A stretch of 13,507 nt of DNA, from positions 1 to 13,507 of the forward strand of contig CACZSJ010000009.1 in NCBI GenBank assembly GCA_902783825.1, written 5' to 3'. Below are positions 1-6,572 of the stretch, piece by piece. The translations under genes and the position numbers were made by a program. Under the pieces are notes generated by a model, which searched no databases, was not told where the DNA came from, and saw nothing but the letters and a program-made list of their open reading frames with translations. Source of the DNA: Oscillospiraceae bacterium (GTDB lineage: Bacteria; Bacillota; Clostridia; Oscillospirales; Oscillospiraceae). Position 1 is the first letter of the stretch, and each line of letters starts with the position of its first letter.

Positions 1-950
1 ACCGGCGCCAGACCGGACTGCAGGGCCAGATCCCGCAGGCGCTCTTCCTCCAGCAGCCAGCGGAGAAAGGCGCCGATGTCCTGGAGGGCATGCTTATCCT
101 GGGCGGTGACCGCCAGGCAGCGCAGCTGGGCGGGGCAGTCCTCACTGCCCTGGCTGCCTGGCAAGGGCAGCAGCTGACACGCGCTCAGCTCCAGCCCCGG
201 AAGGCGGGAAGAAGAGACGATGGCGCAGGGGAGCTGCCCCGCCTGAACCAGCCGGGCCGCGGAAACGTCCCGGGAGACCAGCCCACGGCGGAAGGCGGCC
301 ATCGCCAACAGGTTATAGACCTCCTCATAGGCTTCGTTTTCCGAATCGAGCTTTTCCACGGCATGGAATGGCGCGCCCCGCTGCCGCAGCAGCTGGGCGA
401 AGAGCGGCGCGAATTCGTCCGCGCTGCAGTAGGGCAATCCGGTCTTTTGGCCATAGACGGCGGCCTGCGTAAAAACGGTTTCCAGCTTAAGGGGGGCGCG
501 AACGGTCTCCGGGCGGATGCACAGCAGCGGCACCGAGGCGCCCAGGGGGTAACAGCCCTTGCCCAAGGCGGCTTCGCTCTGCCGAGAGAGGGCGCCATAG
601 TCAGGGGCGGCCCGGTTCAGCTCACCGGACAGATCCTGCAGCAGGCCCTGCTCGGCCAGGCGGCAGGCGGCGGCCTGGCTGCACAGCAGCAGATCCGGCA
701 AGGCTCCCGGCTGCAGACCGGCCAGGCTCTCCTCGCTGGGCAGGATCCGCAGCTGCACGGGCGAAGCCCGGGAGGAGAGCTGCTCGTTGTATTCTCTTAG
801 CAGCGCATACACAGCCGGGGCGGCGGGATCTCCCTCCACGTACCAAAGCTGGATGGCGGCAGGCTGCTCCCGGGCGGCGCTGCCGCAGCCGCACAGGGCG
901 AGGCAAAGCAGCAGGATCGACAGACGAGAAAAAAGCTTGATCTTGTTCAT
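1..950 (-). CDS. Extracellular solute-binding-type lipoprotein (partial, C-terminus off window)
   Basis: A reading frame runs uninterrupted from the ATG at 950 to the window edge (316 codons, no stop). The product begins MNKIKLFSRLSILLLCLALC, a short basic stretch and hydrophobic core ending in a lipobox-like LCGC, so Cys22 should be lipidated and the protein anchored outside the membrane. The mature part begins with IQLWYVEGD and contains the stretch LPDLLLCSQAAACRLAEQGL, which resembles family-1 ABC solute-binding proteins ('PDV...LAxxGLLxDL'). I infer a carbohydrate- or peptide-type binding lipoprotein. No permease or ATPase is visible beside it, although the downstream side is cut off. 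The SD is GGAG about 8 nt upstream. Cysteines are unusually frequent for a secreted protein. The family call rests on general pattern and substrate is unknown. Confidence 0.72.
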   Translation of the reverse strand, partial: MNKIKLFSRLSILLLCLALCGCGSAAREQPAAIQLWYVEGDPAAPAVYALLREYNEQLSSRASPVQLRILPSEESLAGLQPGALPDLLLCSQAAACRLAEQGLLQDLSGELNRAAPDYGALSRQSEAALGKGCYPLGASVPLLCIRPETVRAPLKLETVFTQAAVYGQKTGLPYCSADEFAPLFAQLLRQRGAPFHAVEKLDSENEAYEEVYNLLAMAAFRRGLVSRDVSAARLVQAGQLPCAIVSSSRLPGLELSACQLLPLPGSQGSEDCPAQLRCLAVTAQDKHALQDIGAFLRWLLEEERLRDLALQSGLAP

Positions 951-971
951 GGGCGTTCTCCGTGGTATAAT
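943..971 (+). promoter_or_regulatory. Extended -10 promoter for the HAD phosphatase
   Basis: TTGTTC (943-948), a 17-bp spacer, then TATAAT (966-971) preceded by TG at 963-964 (TGGTATAAT). This is a full-consensus extended -10 for the vegetative sigma factor. The -35 hexamer overlaps the start codon of the divergent lipoprotein gene. Confidence 0.7.
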
Positions 972-1035
972 GACCGGGCCCGGCGGGAGCCGAAGACATT
1001 CGCCGGGGCGGAATGCCTGTGAAACGGGGGATACG

Positions 1036-1683
1036 ATGAGATACCAGGCGGTTTTGTTTGATATGGACGGCACGGTGCTGGACACCCTGACGGATTTGCA
1101 CCGGGCGGTCAATCGCAGTCTGGCGCAGTTTGACCTGCCGCCGGTGGAGCGGGAGACGGTCCGGGCGGGACTGGGCAACGGCGCGAATCGGCTGCTGCAC
1201 GCCTGCCTGCCGGATCAGAGCGAGGAGACCGTGCAGCAGGTGCTGGCCTGGTATCTGCCCTGGTACGAGGCGCATTGCCGGATCGAGACCCGGCCCTATC
1301 CGGGGATCCTGCCGTTGATGCGGCGGCTGAAGGATGCGGGCGTCCGGCTGGCGATCATCTCCAACAAGGGCGACGCAGCGGTGCGGGAGCTGGCGGAGGC
1401 CTTCTTCCCCGGCCTGCTGGAGACCGCGGTGGGGGAGAGTGCCACCGTGCGCCGCAAGCCCAACCCGGACGCGGTGCTGGCCGCGGCGGACCAGATGGGT
1501 CTGTCGGTGGCGGACTGCGTCTATGTAGGAGATTCGGAGGTGGATCTGGCCACCGCCAAAGCCGCCGGGATGGACTGCGTCTCCGTGGCCTGGGGCTTCC
1601 GGGACGCACAGCAGCTGCTGGCCGCCGGCGCCACGCGCCTTGTGCGGGATCCGGCAGAGCTGGAAGCGCTGCTGCTGGATTGA
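1036..1683 (+). CDS. HAD-superfamily hydrolase, phosphoglycolate phosphatase-like
   Basis: The 215-residue product has all four HAD motifs. Motif I is FDMDGT (Asp9 nucleophile, Asp11 acid/base), motif II is AIISN (Ser109), motif III is the RRKPNP lysine (Lys141), and motif IV is GDSEVD (Asp166, Asp170). Residues about 15-85 form the helical C1 cap, making it subclass IA like Gph/PpaX/YjjG-type phosphatases. It should hydrolyse a small phosphorylated metabolite in the cytosol. Phosphoglycolate is the usual annotation, but the substrate cannot be read from sequence. The start at 1036 is chosen because MRYQAVLFDMDGT is the canonical N-terminus; longer upstream extensions lack homology-like sequence. 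The gene has its own promoter and ends at a hairpin shared with convergent rsmG, so it is probably monocistronic. Confidence 0.9.
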   Translation: MRYQAVLFDMDGTVLDTLTDLHRAVNRSLAQFDLPPVERETVRAGLGNGANRLLHACLPDQSEETVQQVLAWYLPWYEAHCRIETRPYPGILPLMRRLKDAGVRLAIISNKGDAAVRELAEAFFPGLLETAVGESATVRRKPNPDAVLAAADQMGLSVADCVYVGDSEVDLATAKAAGMDCVSVAWGFRDAQQLLAAGATRLVRDPAELEALLLD

Positions 1684-1701
1684 ATAAGCCAACAGGGAAA
1701 C

Positions 1702-1728
1702 AACAGTCGCCTACAGCGGCTGTTTTTT
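1702..1728. terminator. Bidirectional terminator between HAD gene and rsmG
   Basis: The 9-bp stem AACAGTCGC / GCGGCTGTT (one G-U) has a 5-nt loop CTACA and runs into six Ts on the plus strand. The loop contains the rsmG stop codon (TAG on the minus strand, 1713-1711), so the two convergent genes share the element. It works best for the plus-strand transcript. Confidence 0.75.
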
Positions 1729-2412
1729 CATTTGCGCCCAGCGGCGGGGATACTGGGGCGGCGTAGGCCGCTCTTTGCGGACGCAGACCACACAGTGCTG
1801 CCGATCCGTTCCGGGTACGGCGTAGCGGGCGATCTCCTCTACCCGTCCGCCCAGCAATCGGATGGCATCCTGCGCCTGGGCCAGCTCTTCCTCGGCGGCG
1901 GGGCCCTTCATGGCCAGAAACATCCCGCCGGGCTTCACGTAGGGCAGGCACAGCTCCGCCAGCAGATCCAAGCGGGCAAGAGCCCGGGATACGGCCGCGT
2001 CAAACTGCTCCCGCAGGGAGCCGGGCTCCTCCGCCCGGCGGTGCAGACAGTTCAGCTCCTGCAGCTGCAGCAGCTCTCCCGTGCGGGTGAGAAAGCCCAC
2101 CCGCTTGTCCAGACTGTCCAGCAGGGTCAGGGGCAGCGAGGGACGCAGGATTTTCAGCACCATGCCGGGAAAGCCCGCGCCGCTGCCCACGTCGATCACC
2201 GAGGAGCAGGCCGGCGGCAGAAAGCGCAGCAGGGCGGCGCAGTCCAAGAAATGGAGGCGCGCCACCTCGTCTTCGCCCTGGATGGCGGTCAGATTCATCT
2301 GACGGTTTTGTTCCTGCAAATAATCATAATACAGCCGGAAACGGCGCAGGCTCGTCTCATCAAAGGCGAGCTCCAGCTCCGCCAGACCGGCGCGGAGAAG
2401 CTCTTCCAGCAT
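1711..2412 (-). CDS. rsmG: 16S rRNA (guanine(527)-N7)-methyltransferase RsmG
   Basis: The 233-residue product is full length for RsmG/GidB. It has NLTAI (40-44), HFLDC (54-58), the SAM-binding glycine loop DVGSGAGFPG (74-83), SRA (142-144), a lysine in FLAMKG (169) and the characteristic basic C-terminus ending YPRRWAQMKKQPL. The family uses S-adenosylmethionine to methylate N7 of G527 in the 530 loop of 16S rRNA; loss of it gives low-level streptomycin resistance in other bacteria. The ATG at 2412 is preferred over the longer upstream frame because MLEELL follows a TGAGGAG SD with a 6-nt gap and matches the family N-terminus. It lies 10 nt downstream of the SleB-type gene in the same operon. 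Its more usual gidA/mnmG neighbours are absent here. Confidence 0.95.
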   Translation of the reverse strand: MLEELLRAGLAELELAFDETSLRRFRLYYDYLQEQNRQMNLTAIQGEDEVARLHFLDCAALLRFLPPACSSVIDVGSGAGFPGMVLKILRPSLPLTLLDSLDKRVGFLTRTGELLQLQELNCLHRRAEEPGSLREQFDAAVSRALARLDLLAELCLPYVKPGGMFLAMKGPAAEEELAQAQDAIRLLGGRVEEIARYAVPGTDRQHCVVCVRKERPTPPQYPRRWAQMKKQPL

Positions 2413-2422
2413 GGCGTACTCC

Positions 2423-3343
2423 TCAGGTATAGAAATCATGCCCGCCGATGCGGGTGTAAAAGCTGCGATAGGCATCAAACCAGCCCGGGTTGCCGGTGAC
2501 GGGATTGACAAAGAACATGCTCTCGCCCACGGTGTTGAAGCCCTCCAGACAGAGATAGACAGCGATCATGGTGGACTCGTTCACCGGGAGATGAACAGAG
2601 CCGTCGGCGATGGGGTCGAATTGAACCACGTCGCCGCAGATTTCGAAGATCACATCCCGAATGGAGCCCGGATACAGGGGACTCTTCATCCGGTTGAGGA
2701 CCACATTGCCCACGCCGATCTGCCCGGCCAGGGGTTCGCCTTTTGCTTCGGCGTGGATGATATGGCTGAGCCAGTAGAGGTCCTCCGCCGAATAGTGGCT
2801 CTCATAATAGCCGCCGCTGCCGTGCATCAGCACGGGACTGCCCATACGCAGATCTACCCGGGGCGCGGTGGGATGCAGATCCACTTGGGCCTGGAAGCCG
2901 AAGAGCCGTGCCGCGGCCTGAACCGGCAGACAGACTTCTCCGTCCACGGTCAAAAAGCCGCCGGGGGTGTAGAGATAGCGGGCGTCCGCCATGGCGAAGT
3001 CCCGGTCGGCGCGGCCCTGCACCTCCACGCCTTCCAGCGTCAGGGTATACGCCTCCTCTGTCGCCTGGGTGTCCAGCGTCAGCTCCAGGAAGCGGGCCAG
3101 CGCGGCAGGGGGAAAGTAGACCACCGTGTCCCGCAGGTAGGCCCGATCGGCCAGGAGACCGTTGTAGTACACCGGTACCGTCTGCCACGGGATTGCCGGG
3201 ACAGGCTCCGGCGGCGAGGGCAGGGGCGCACTCGGCCCGGGGGTAGGGGTGGGCAACAGGGGGTCCGGATCCGGTTGCGGCATCCCGCAGGCGCACAGAC
3301 ACACAAGCGAGAGCAGCAGGCAGGCCGCCAGAAAACGCCTCAT
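2423..3343 (-). CDS. SleB-type cell-wall hydrolase lipoprotein with N-terminal CuAO-like domain
   Basis: The 306-residue product starts MRRFLAACLLLSLVCLCACG, a signal peptide with lipobox LCAC, so Cys19 is probably lipidated. A Pro-rich linker (about 22-52) leads to a region (55-170: VPVYYNGLLADRAYL, YFPPAAL, LTVDGEVCLPVQAAARLFGF) resembling copper-amine-oxidase N-terminal/stalk domains found on clostridial wall proteins. Residues 185-306 match the SleB/CwlJ hydrolase_2 domain, with HIIHAEAKGEPLAGQIGVG and NVVLNR; Glu199 is the expected catalytic glutamate of this muramidase/lytic-transglycosylase-like family. It should cut peptidoglycan outside the membrane, possibly the spore cortex. The start at 3343 gives a 4-nt ATGA overlap with the upstream TSCPD gene, implying translational coupling. 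Which envelope it acts on is inference. Confidence 0.85.
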   Translation of the reverse strand: MRRFLAACLLLSLVCLCACGMPQPDPDPLLPTPTPGPSAPLPSPPEPVPAIPWQTVPVYYNGLLADRAYLRDTVVYFPPAALARFLELTLDTQATEEAYTLTLEGVEVQGRADRDFAMADARYLYTPGGFLTVDGEVCLPVQAAARLFGFQAQVDLHPTAPRVDLRMGSPVLMHGSGGYYESHYSAEDLYWLSHIIHAEAKGEPLAGQIGVGNVVLNRMKSPLYPGSIRDVIFEICGDVVQFDPIADGSVHLPVNESTMIAVYLCLEGFNTVGESMFFVNPVTGNPGWFDAYRSFYTRIGGHDFYT

Positions 3344-3597
3344 GCCTGTTGCTCGGCAAGCAGGGCCTTCAGGGCACGGGCAAGCTGATCCGGGCAAGAG
3401 CTGTCCTTATAGCCGCAGCGGATGCCCTCCAGCCGTTGGATCACCTGCTGGATCTCCATGCCCTCCACCAGGCGGGAAATGCCCTGGAGATTGCCGTCGC
3501 AGCCGCCCAGGACCGTGAGGCTTTTCAGGGTCGATCCCTCGGTTTCGATTTCCATCAGCTGAGAGCATACGCCCCGGGGACGGTAGGTAAAGTGCAT
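3340..3597 (-). CDS. TSCPD domain-containing small protein (TIGR03905-type)
   Basis: The 85-residue product begins MHFTYRPRGVCSQ and has GGCDGNLQGI (31-40) and CGYKDSSCPDQLA (61-73). The four cysteines (11, 33, 61, 68) and the SCPDQ signature define the small TSCPD family, a fold also found at the C-terminus of some ribonucleotide reductases. The cysteines suggest metal binding; no biochemical role is established that I know of. The ATG at 3597 is chosen over an upstream in-frame ATG because it has an AGAAGG SD about 7 nt away and starts at the conserved MxFxYxxxGVCS. It is first in the operon TSCPD > SleB-type > rsmG and overlaps the next gene by 4 nt. Confidence 0.85.
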   Translation of the reverse strand: MHFTYRPRGVCSQLMEIETEGSTLKSLTVLGGCDGNLQGISRLVEGMEIQQVIQRLEGIRCGYKDSSCPDQLARALKALLAEQQA

Positions 3598-3681
3598 CAA
3601 ATCGCCTTCTTTCAATGGGATGCTTGGGACGACAGATCGCGCCGCGGTCAAAACGCCCCTTGCTTGCTTATTTGTTCATAT

Positions 3682-3710
3682 AGTATATCACAATCACGCC
3701 GCTTTGCATA
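3682..3710 (-). promoter_or_regulatory. Putative promoter of the TSCPD-SleB-rsmG operon
   Basis: On the minus strand TATACT (3687-3682) is preceded by TGA, giving an extended -10. A poor -35 (TATGCA, 3710-3705) lies 17 bp upstream. It leaves a leader of about 80 nt before the TSCPD start. Confidence 0.45.
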
Positions 3711-3734
3711 GAGTCCTGTTTTGCCGCCTGTCCG

Positions 3735-3742
3735 CATATACT
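3735..3742 (+). promoter_or_regulatory. Possible sigma-E-like -10 element of spoIIP
   Basis: CATATACT lies 30 nt before the spoIIP start and resembles the sigma-E -10 (CATACAnT type) that drives spoIIP in Bacillus. A matching ATA-type -35 is not at the expected distance (the nearest ATA, at 3708-3710, is too far), so this is tentative. Confidence 0.25.
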
Positions 3743-3772
3743 GGAACGATAACACGGACAGGAGGGGAGAGC

Positions 3773-4840
3773 ATGCGCATGAGCAAACGGCTGGCGCTGC
3801 TGGGCATGGCGGTGCTGCTGCTGTATCTGGGCGGCGCTTCGGGGATGCTGGGACGGATGGAAGCGCTGCTGCAGGCGGGCTGGGAGGCGGGGCGCATGAA
3901 AAACGTGCGCCTGTCCGAGCCGGGCGAGATCCAGGCCGTCTCCCGGCCGCTGGCGGAGGCCACTCCCGCGCCGACAAGCTCCGCGCCGGAGACGGAGGCG
4001 ACGACGATGCAGGTCCTGCGTCTGCCCGCCGGTTCTCGGGAAAGCGAGCCCCTGCGCCTGGAAAGCCCCGGCGAGGAGGAGATCCGGGAGACCACCATTC
4101 TTGGAGGCACGCGCATCAAGAACGAGACCCACTACGCCGTGGACGTTTCGCAGCTGCTGCGCCGGGGACCCTCTTTGCGATTGCCCGCGGAGGGACTCCA
4201 GGTGCTGATCCTGCATACCCACGGCAGCGAAGCCTACACCCCCTCGGGGCTGGATCGCTATGAGCCCAACGACACCAGCCGCACCGCCGACACCCAGTGC
4301 AACGTCATCCGGGTGGGCGACGAGCTGGCGGAAAAGCTCAGCGCGGCGGGACTGCGGGTGATCCATGACCGGGAGATCTACGACTATCCCAGCTATACCG
4401 GCTCCTACTCCCGCAGCGGCGCGGCGGTGGAGGCCTATCTGCGGGACTATCCGGACATCGCCGTGGTGCTGGATCTGCACCGGGACGCCCTGGGCAGCGA
4501 CGGCGTGGTCTATAAGACCATGGCCGAGGAGCCGGGGGTTGTGTCCAGCCAGATCATGCTGCTGGCAGGCAGCGATGAGAGCGGGCTGGAGCATCCCCGC
4601 TGGCAGGAAAATCTGGCCTTGGCCCTGTATTTGCAGGAGGCAGTGGGGCGAAAGCATCCCACGCTGCTGCGCCCGGTGTCCCTGGTGCCTCAACGCTACA
4701 ACCAGCACCTGTGTCCCGGGGCGCTGATCCTGGAGGTGGGCAGCAGCGGCAACACCCTGCAGGAGGCGCTGGCGGCGGTGCGGCTCTTTGCCGAGGCGGC
4801 GGCGCCGGCCCTGCTGGCGCTGGCCGAGGACACGGCCTGA
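3773..4840 (+). CDS. spoIIP: Stage II sporulation protein P (SpoIIP)
   Basis: The 355-residue product has one N-terminal membrane anchor (about 7-25), a low-complexity linker rich in Ala/Thr/Glu/Pro (50-105), then the SpoIIP amidase/endopeptidase domain. Family landmarks are VLILHTHGSEAY (144-155; His148, His150 and Glu153 as candidate metal or catalytic residues), VVLDLHRDA (231-239), RYNQHLCPG (308-316) and ILEVGS (319-324). SpoIIP partners SpoIID and SpoIIM to trim septal peptidoglycan and drive engulfment of the forespore by the mother cell, so the host should be an endospore former. The start at 3773 has AGGAGG 7 nt upstream; an earlier in-frame ATG (3620) has no SD and runs through the promoter region. 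In many Clostridia gpr lies next door, but it does not here. Confidence 0.93.
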   Translation: MRMSKRLALLGMAVLLLYLGGASGMLGRMEALLQAGWEAGRMKNVRLSEPGEIQAVSRPLAEATPAPTSSAPETEATTMQVLRLPAGSRESEPLRLESPGEEEIRETTILGGTRIKNETHYAVDVSQLLRRGPSLRLPAEGLQVLILHTHGSEAYTPSGLDRYEPNDTSRTADTQCNVIRVGDELAEKLSAAGLRVIHDREIYDYPSYTGSYSRSGAAVEAYLRDYPDIAVVLDLHRDALGSDGVVYKTMAEEPGVVSSQIMLLAGSDESGLEHPRWQENLALALYLQEAVGRKHPTLLRPVSLVPQRYNQHLCPGALILEVGSSGNTLQEALAAVRLFAEAAAPALLALAEDTA

Positions 4841-4859
4841 AATTTTTTCAAAAAAGGGC

Positions 4860-4888
4860 TTTACAAATTGAAAGACCCGTGCTATACT
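4860..4888 (+). promoter_or_regulatory. SigA-type promoter of perR
   Basis: TTTACA (4860-4865), exactly 17 bp, then TATACT (4883-4888). The predicted start site falls within or next to the palindromic operator. Confidence 0.8.
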
Positions 4889-4896
4889 CATATCAG

Positions 4897-4917
4897 TAAT
4901 AAGAATTATTCTTATTA
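4897..4917. promoter_or_regulatory. PerR/Fur operator: perfect 21-bp palindrome
   Basis: The half-sites TAATAAGAAT (4897-4906) and ATTCTTATTA (4908-4917) are exact reverse complements around one T. This 10-1-10 repeat contains the 7-1-7 layout of Per/Fur boxes. It sits 8 bp downstream of the -10 and ends about 12 bp before the perR start, overlapping the leader just upstream of the AGGAGG SD. Bound protein would block transcription initiation, so autorepression is the simple reading. Confidence 0.82.
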
Positions 4918-4928
4918 GGAGGGACAAC

Positions 4929-5372
4929 ATGGTCCACAGAAACAGCAAAAAGCGCCAGGCGATTTTGGACTGCCTCCGCGCCCGAGAGGACCATCCCACG
5001 GTGGAGATGCTCTATCAAAGTCTCAAGCCGGCCTTTCCGGAGCTGAGCCTGGGCACGGTGTACCGGAACCTGGGTTTGCTGGCCCGGGAGGGACAGGCGG
5101 TGAGCGTGGGCAGCTTCTTCGGGCAGGAGAGATTCGACGGGAGGCTGGATCCCCATTCGCACTTTGTGTGCCGCCGCTGCCGGCGGGTGATGGATCTGGA
5201 GCTGCCGGACACGGTCAGCGACCTGTACCCGAGGATGGAACAGGAGAGCGGGATCCTGGCGGAGGGACATAGCCTGACCATCAGCGGCCTATGCCCGGAC
5301 TGCAAGGCGGGAGAAGCGATTCCCTTGCCGTCGGACGCGATTCAAAGCTCCGCGGCCAGGCTTTCCCGGTGA
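4929..5372 (+). CDS. perR: Fur-family regulator, PerR-like peroxide sensor
   Basis: The 147-residue product has a winged helix (about 1-75, with LSLGTVYRNL recognition region at 40-49) and a dimerisation/metal domain. Residues matching the PerR regulatory metal site are His22, Asp70 (ERFDG), His76, His78 and Asp89. The structural zinc site is Cys81/Cys84 and Cys122/Cys125. An Asp (89) rather than Glu at the last regulatory position is the PerR-like choice. PerR with Fe(II) represses peroxide-defence genes and is inactivated by histidine oxidation. It is followed directly by reverse rubrerythrin, a known PerR target in clostridia. Zur or Fur is an alternative, but metal-transport neighbours are lacking. 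About 18 C-terminal residues after CPDC look poorly conserved. Confidence 0.85.
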   Translation: MVHRNSKKRQAILDCLRAREDHPTVEMLYQSLKPAFPELSLGTVYRNLGLLAREGQAVSVGSFFGQERFDGRLDPHSHFVCRRCRRVMDLELPDTVSDLYPRMEQESGILAEGHSLTISGLCPDCKAGEAIPLPSDAIQSSAARLSR

Positions 5373-5411
5373 CTTTATCACACAAAAACGCGGTTTTTCC
5401 GGCCGCGCCGC

Positions 5412-5440
5412 TTTACAAAAAGCAGCCGGAGTGATACCAT
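5412..5440 (+). promoter_or_regulatory. Promoter of the rubrerythrin operon
   Basis: TTTACA (5412-5417), a 17-bp spacer, then TACCAT (5435-5440) with TG at 5432-5433 (TGATACCAT, extended -10). A small perfect inverted repeat, CACCG-GATA-CGGTG (5446-5459), lies in the expected initial transcribed region. Confidence 0.65.
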
Positions 5441-5491
5441 GAAGACACCGGATACGGTGGAATCAACAAAAGATTTAGGAGGATATACACG

Positions 5492-6058
5492 ATGAAGAAA
5501 TGGGTTTGTTCTGTTTGCGGTTACGTACATGAGGGCGATACGCCTCCCGAGAAGTGTCCCGTCTGCAAGGTGGACGGCTCCAAGTTTGTGGAGCAGGCCG
5601 GTGAAATGAGCTGGGCGGCCGAGCATGTGGTCGGCGTCGGCAAGGTCTTCGGGGAAGACGTTCCCCAGGAAGTGCGCGATGAGATCATCATGGGTCTGCG
5701 CTCCAACTTCGAGGGCGAGTGCTCCGAGGTGGGTATGTACCTGGCCATGGCCAGAGTCGCGCATCGGGAAGGCTACCCGGAGATCGGTATGTACTGGGAG
5801 AAGGCCGGTCTGGAAGAGGCCGAGCATGCCGCCAAGTTTGCCGAGCTGCTGGGCGAAGTGCTCACCGATAGCACCAAGAAGAACCTGGCCATGCGTGTGG
5901 ACGCGGAGAACGGCGCCACCGCCGGCAAGACCGATCTGGCCAAGCTCTGCAAGAAGTACAATCTGGACGCTCTGCACGACACCATCCATGAAATGGCTCG
6001 CGACGAGGCCCGCCATGGCAAGGCCTTCAAGGGCCTGCTGGAGCGTTACTTCGGCTAA
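5492..6058 (+). CDS. rbr: Reverse rubrerythrin (rubredoxin domain N-terminal)
   Basis: The 188-residue product begins with a rubredoxin-type Fe(SCys)4 domain (Cys6-x2-Cys9, Cys22-x2-Cys25). A four-helix ferritin-like diiron domain follows: Glu74/Glu76 and Glu79 in NFEGECSEVG, an ExxH at 109-112 (EEAEHA), then HEMARDEARHG with Glu167 and ExxH at 172-175. Ordinary rubrerythrin has the rubredoxin domain at the C-terminus; this order is the 'reverse' form found in clostridia, where it acts as an NADH-linked peroxide and O2 reductase together with a rubredoxin/flavoprotein chain in the cytosol. It has its own promoter and AGGAGG SD 9 nt upstream, sits directly after perR, and heads a run that includes a separate rubredoxin (6573-6707). 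Codon use is ordinary and the gene looks intact. Confidence 0.93.
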   Translation: MKKWVCSVCGYVHEGDTPPEKCPVCKVDGSKFVEQAGEMSWAAEHVVGVGKVFGEDVPQEVRDEIIMGLRSNFEGECSEVGMYLAMARVAHREGYPEIGMYWEKAGLEEAEHAAKFAELLGEVLTDSTKKNLAMRVDAENGATAGKTDLAKLCKKYNLDALHDTIHEMARDEARHGKAFKGLLERYFG

Positions 6059-6071
6059 GAACGAGACAGGC

Positions 6072-6131
6072 CCGGGGGAAAGCCCCGGCGCACAACAGTG
6101 CCGCACAGTCCGCGCAAAGCGGGTTGTGCGG
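6072..6131 (+). other. Structured intercistronic region with alternative stem-loops
   Basis: A compact hairpin CCGGGG-GAAAG-CCCCGG (6072-6088) is followed by CGCACAAC (6089-6096), which can pair with GTTGTGCG (6123-6130). CCGCACA (6101-6107) can instead pair with TGTGCGG (6125-6131), so the two pairings exclude each other. No T-tract follows, so it is not a standard terminator; it may modulate mRNA stability or readthrough between rubrerythrin and DUF805. Confidence 0.5.
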
Positions 6132-6163
6132 CCGCTGTCCGAAATCGATGAAGGGGTGAGAGT

Positions 6164-6544
6164 ATGGGTTTTCAAGAAGCGGTGATCACGGTGTTGAGCA
6201 AGTACGCGACCTTCTCCGGCCGCGCGCGGCGCAGCGAGTATTGGTATTTTGTCCTGTTCAACATGCTGATTGCCGGCGTGTTCGCCGTGCTGGAGAGCGC
6301 CGTTGGCGGCGGCTTCCTGGGCAGAGTCGTAACAACGCTGTCGAGCCTGGCCAGTCTGGCTTTGCTCGTGCCCGGGCTGGCGGTCGTCTGGCGGCGGCTG
6401 CATGATGTGGGCAAATCCGGCGCCTGGTACTGCATCATCCTCGTTCCGGTGATCGGCGTGATCCTGCTGCTGATCTGGCTCTGCCGGGACAGCCAGCCGG
6501 GCGAGAACAGCTACGGCCCCAACCCCAAAGCGAATATCTGGTAA
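6164..6544 (+). CDS. DUF805 small integral membrane protein
   Basis: The 126-residue product has the DUF805 pattern: FSGRARRSEYWYFVLFN (17-33), RRLHDVGKSGAW (77-88), and a C-terminal QPGENSYGPNPK (111-122). Three hydrophobic helices (about 28-47, 58-76, 88-106) place it in the cytoplasmic membrane. The family (for example E. coli YhaH/YiaH-like small proteins) has no established function. The SD AAGGGGTGAG lies a few nt before the ATG. It sits between reverse rubrerythrin (105 nt upstream) and rubredoxin (28 nt downstream) with no terminator or convincing promoter between, so it is probably co-transcribed with the oxidative-stress genes; any functional link is inference. Confidence 0.88.
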   Translation: MGFQEAVITVLSKYATFSGRARRSEYWYFVLFNMLIAGVFAVLESAVGGGFLGRVVTTLSSLASLALLVPGLAVVWRRLHDVGKSGAWYCIILVPVIGVILLLIWLCRDSQPGENSYGPNPKANIW

Positions 6545-6572
6545 TCACATCACAAGACAGGAGGGAACAAGC

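Noticed and set aside
3668..4999. Minus-strand 443-codon frame opposite spoIIP and the perR promoter
   Set aside because: Shadow frame: it crosses the spoIIP SD, the perR promoter and the perR operator, and the composition is repetitive Gln/Arg/His.
5384..5398. Terminator between perR and rubrerythrin (AAAAAC-GCG-GTTTTT)
   Set aside because: The stem is almost all A-T with a 3-nt loop and is followed by CCGG, not Ts; too weak to call.
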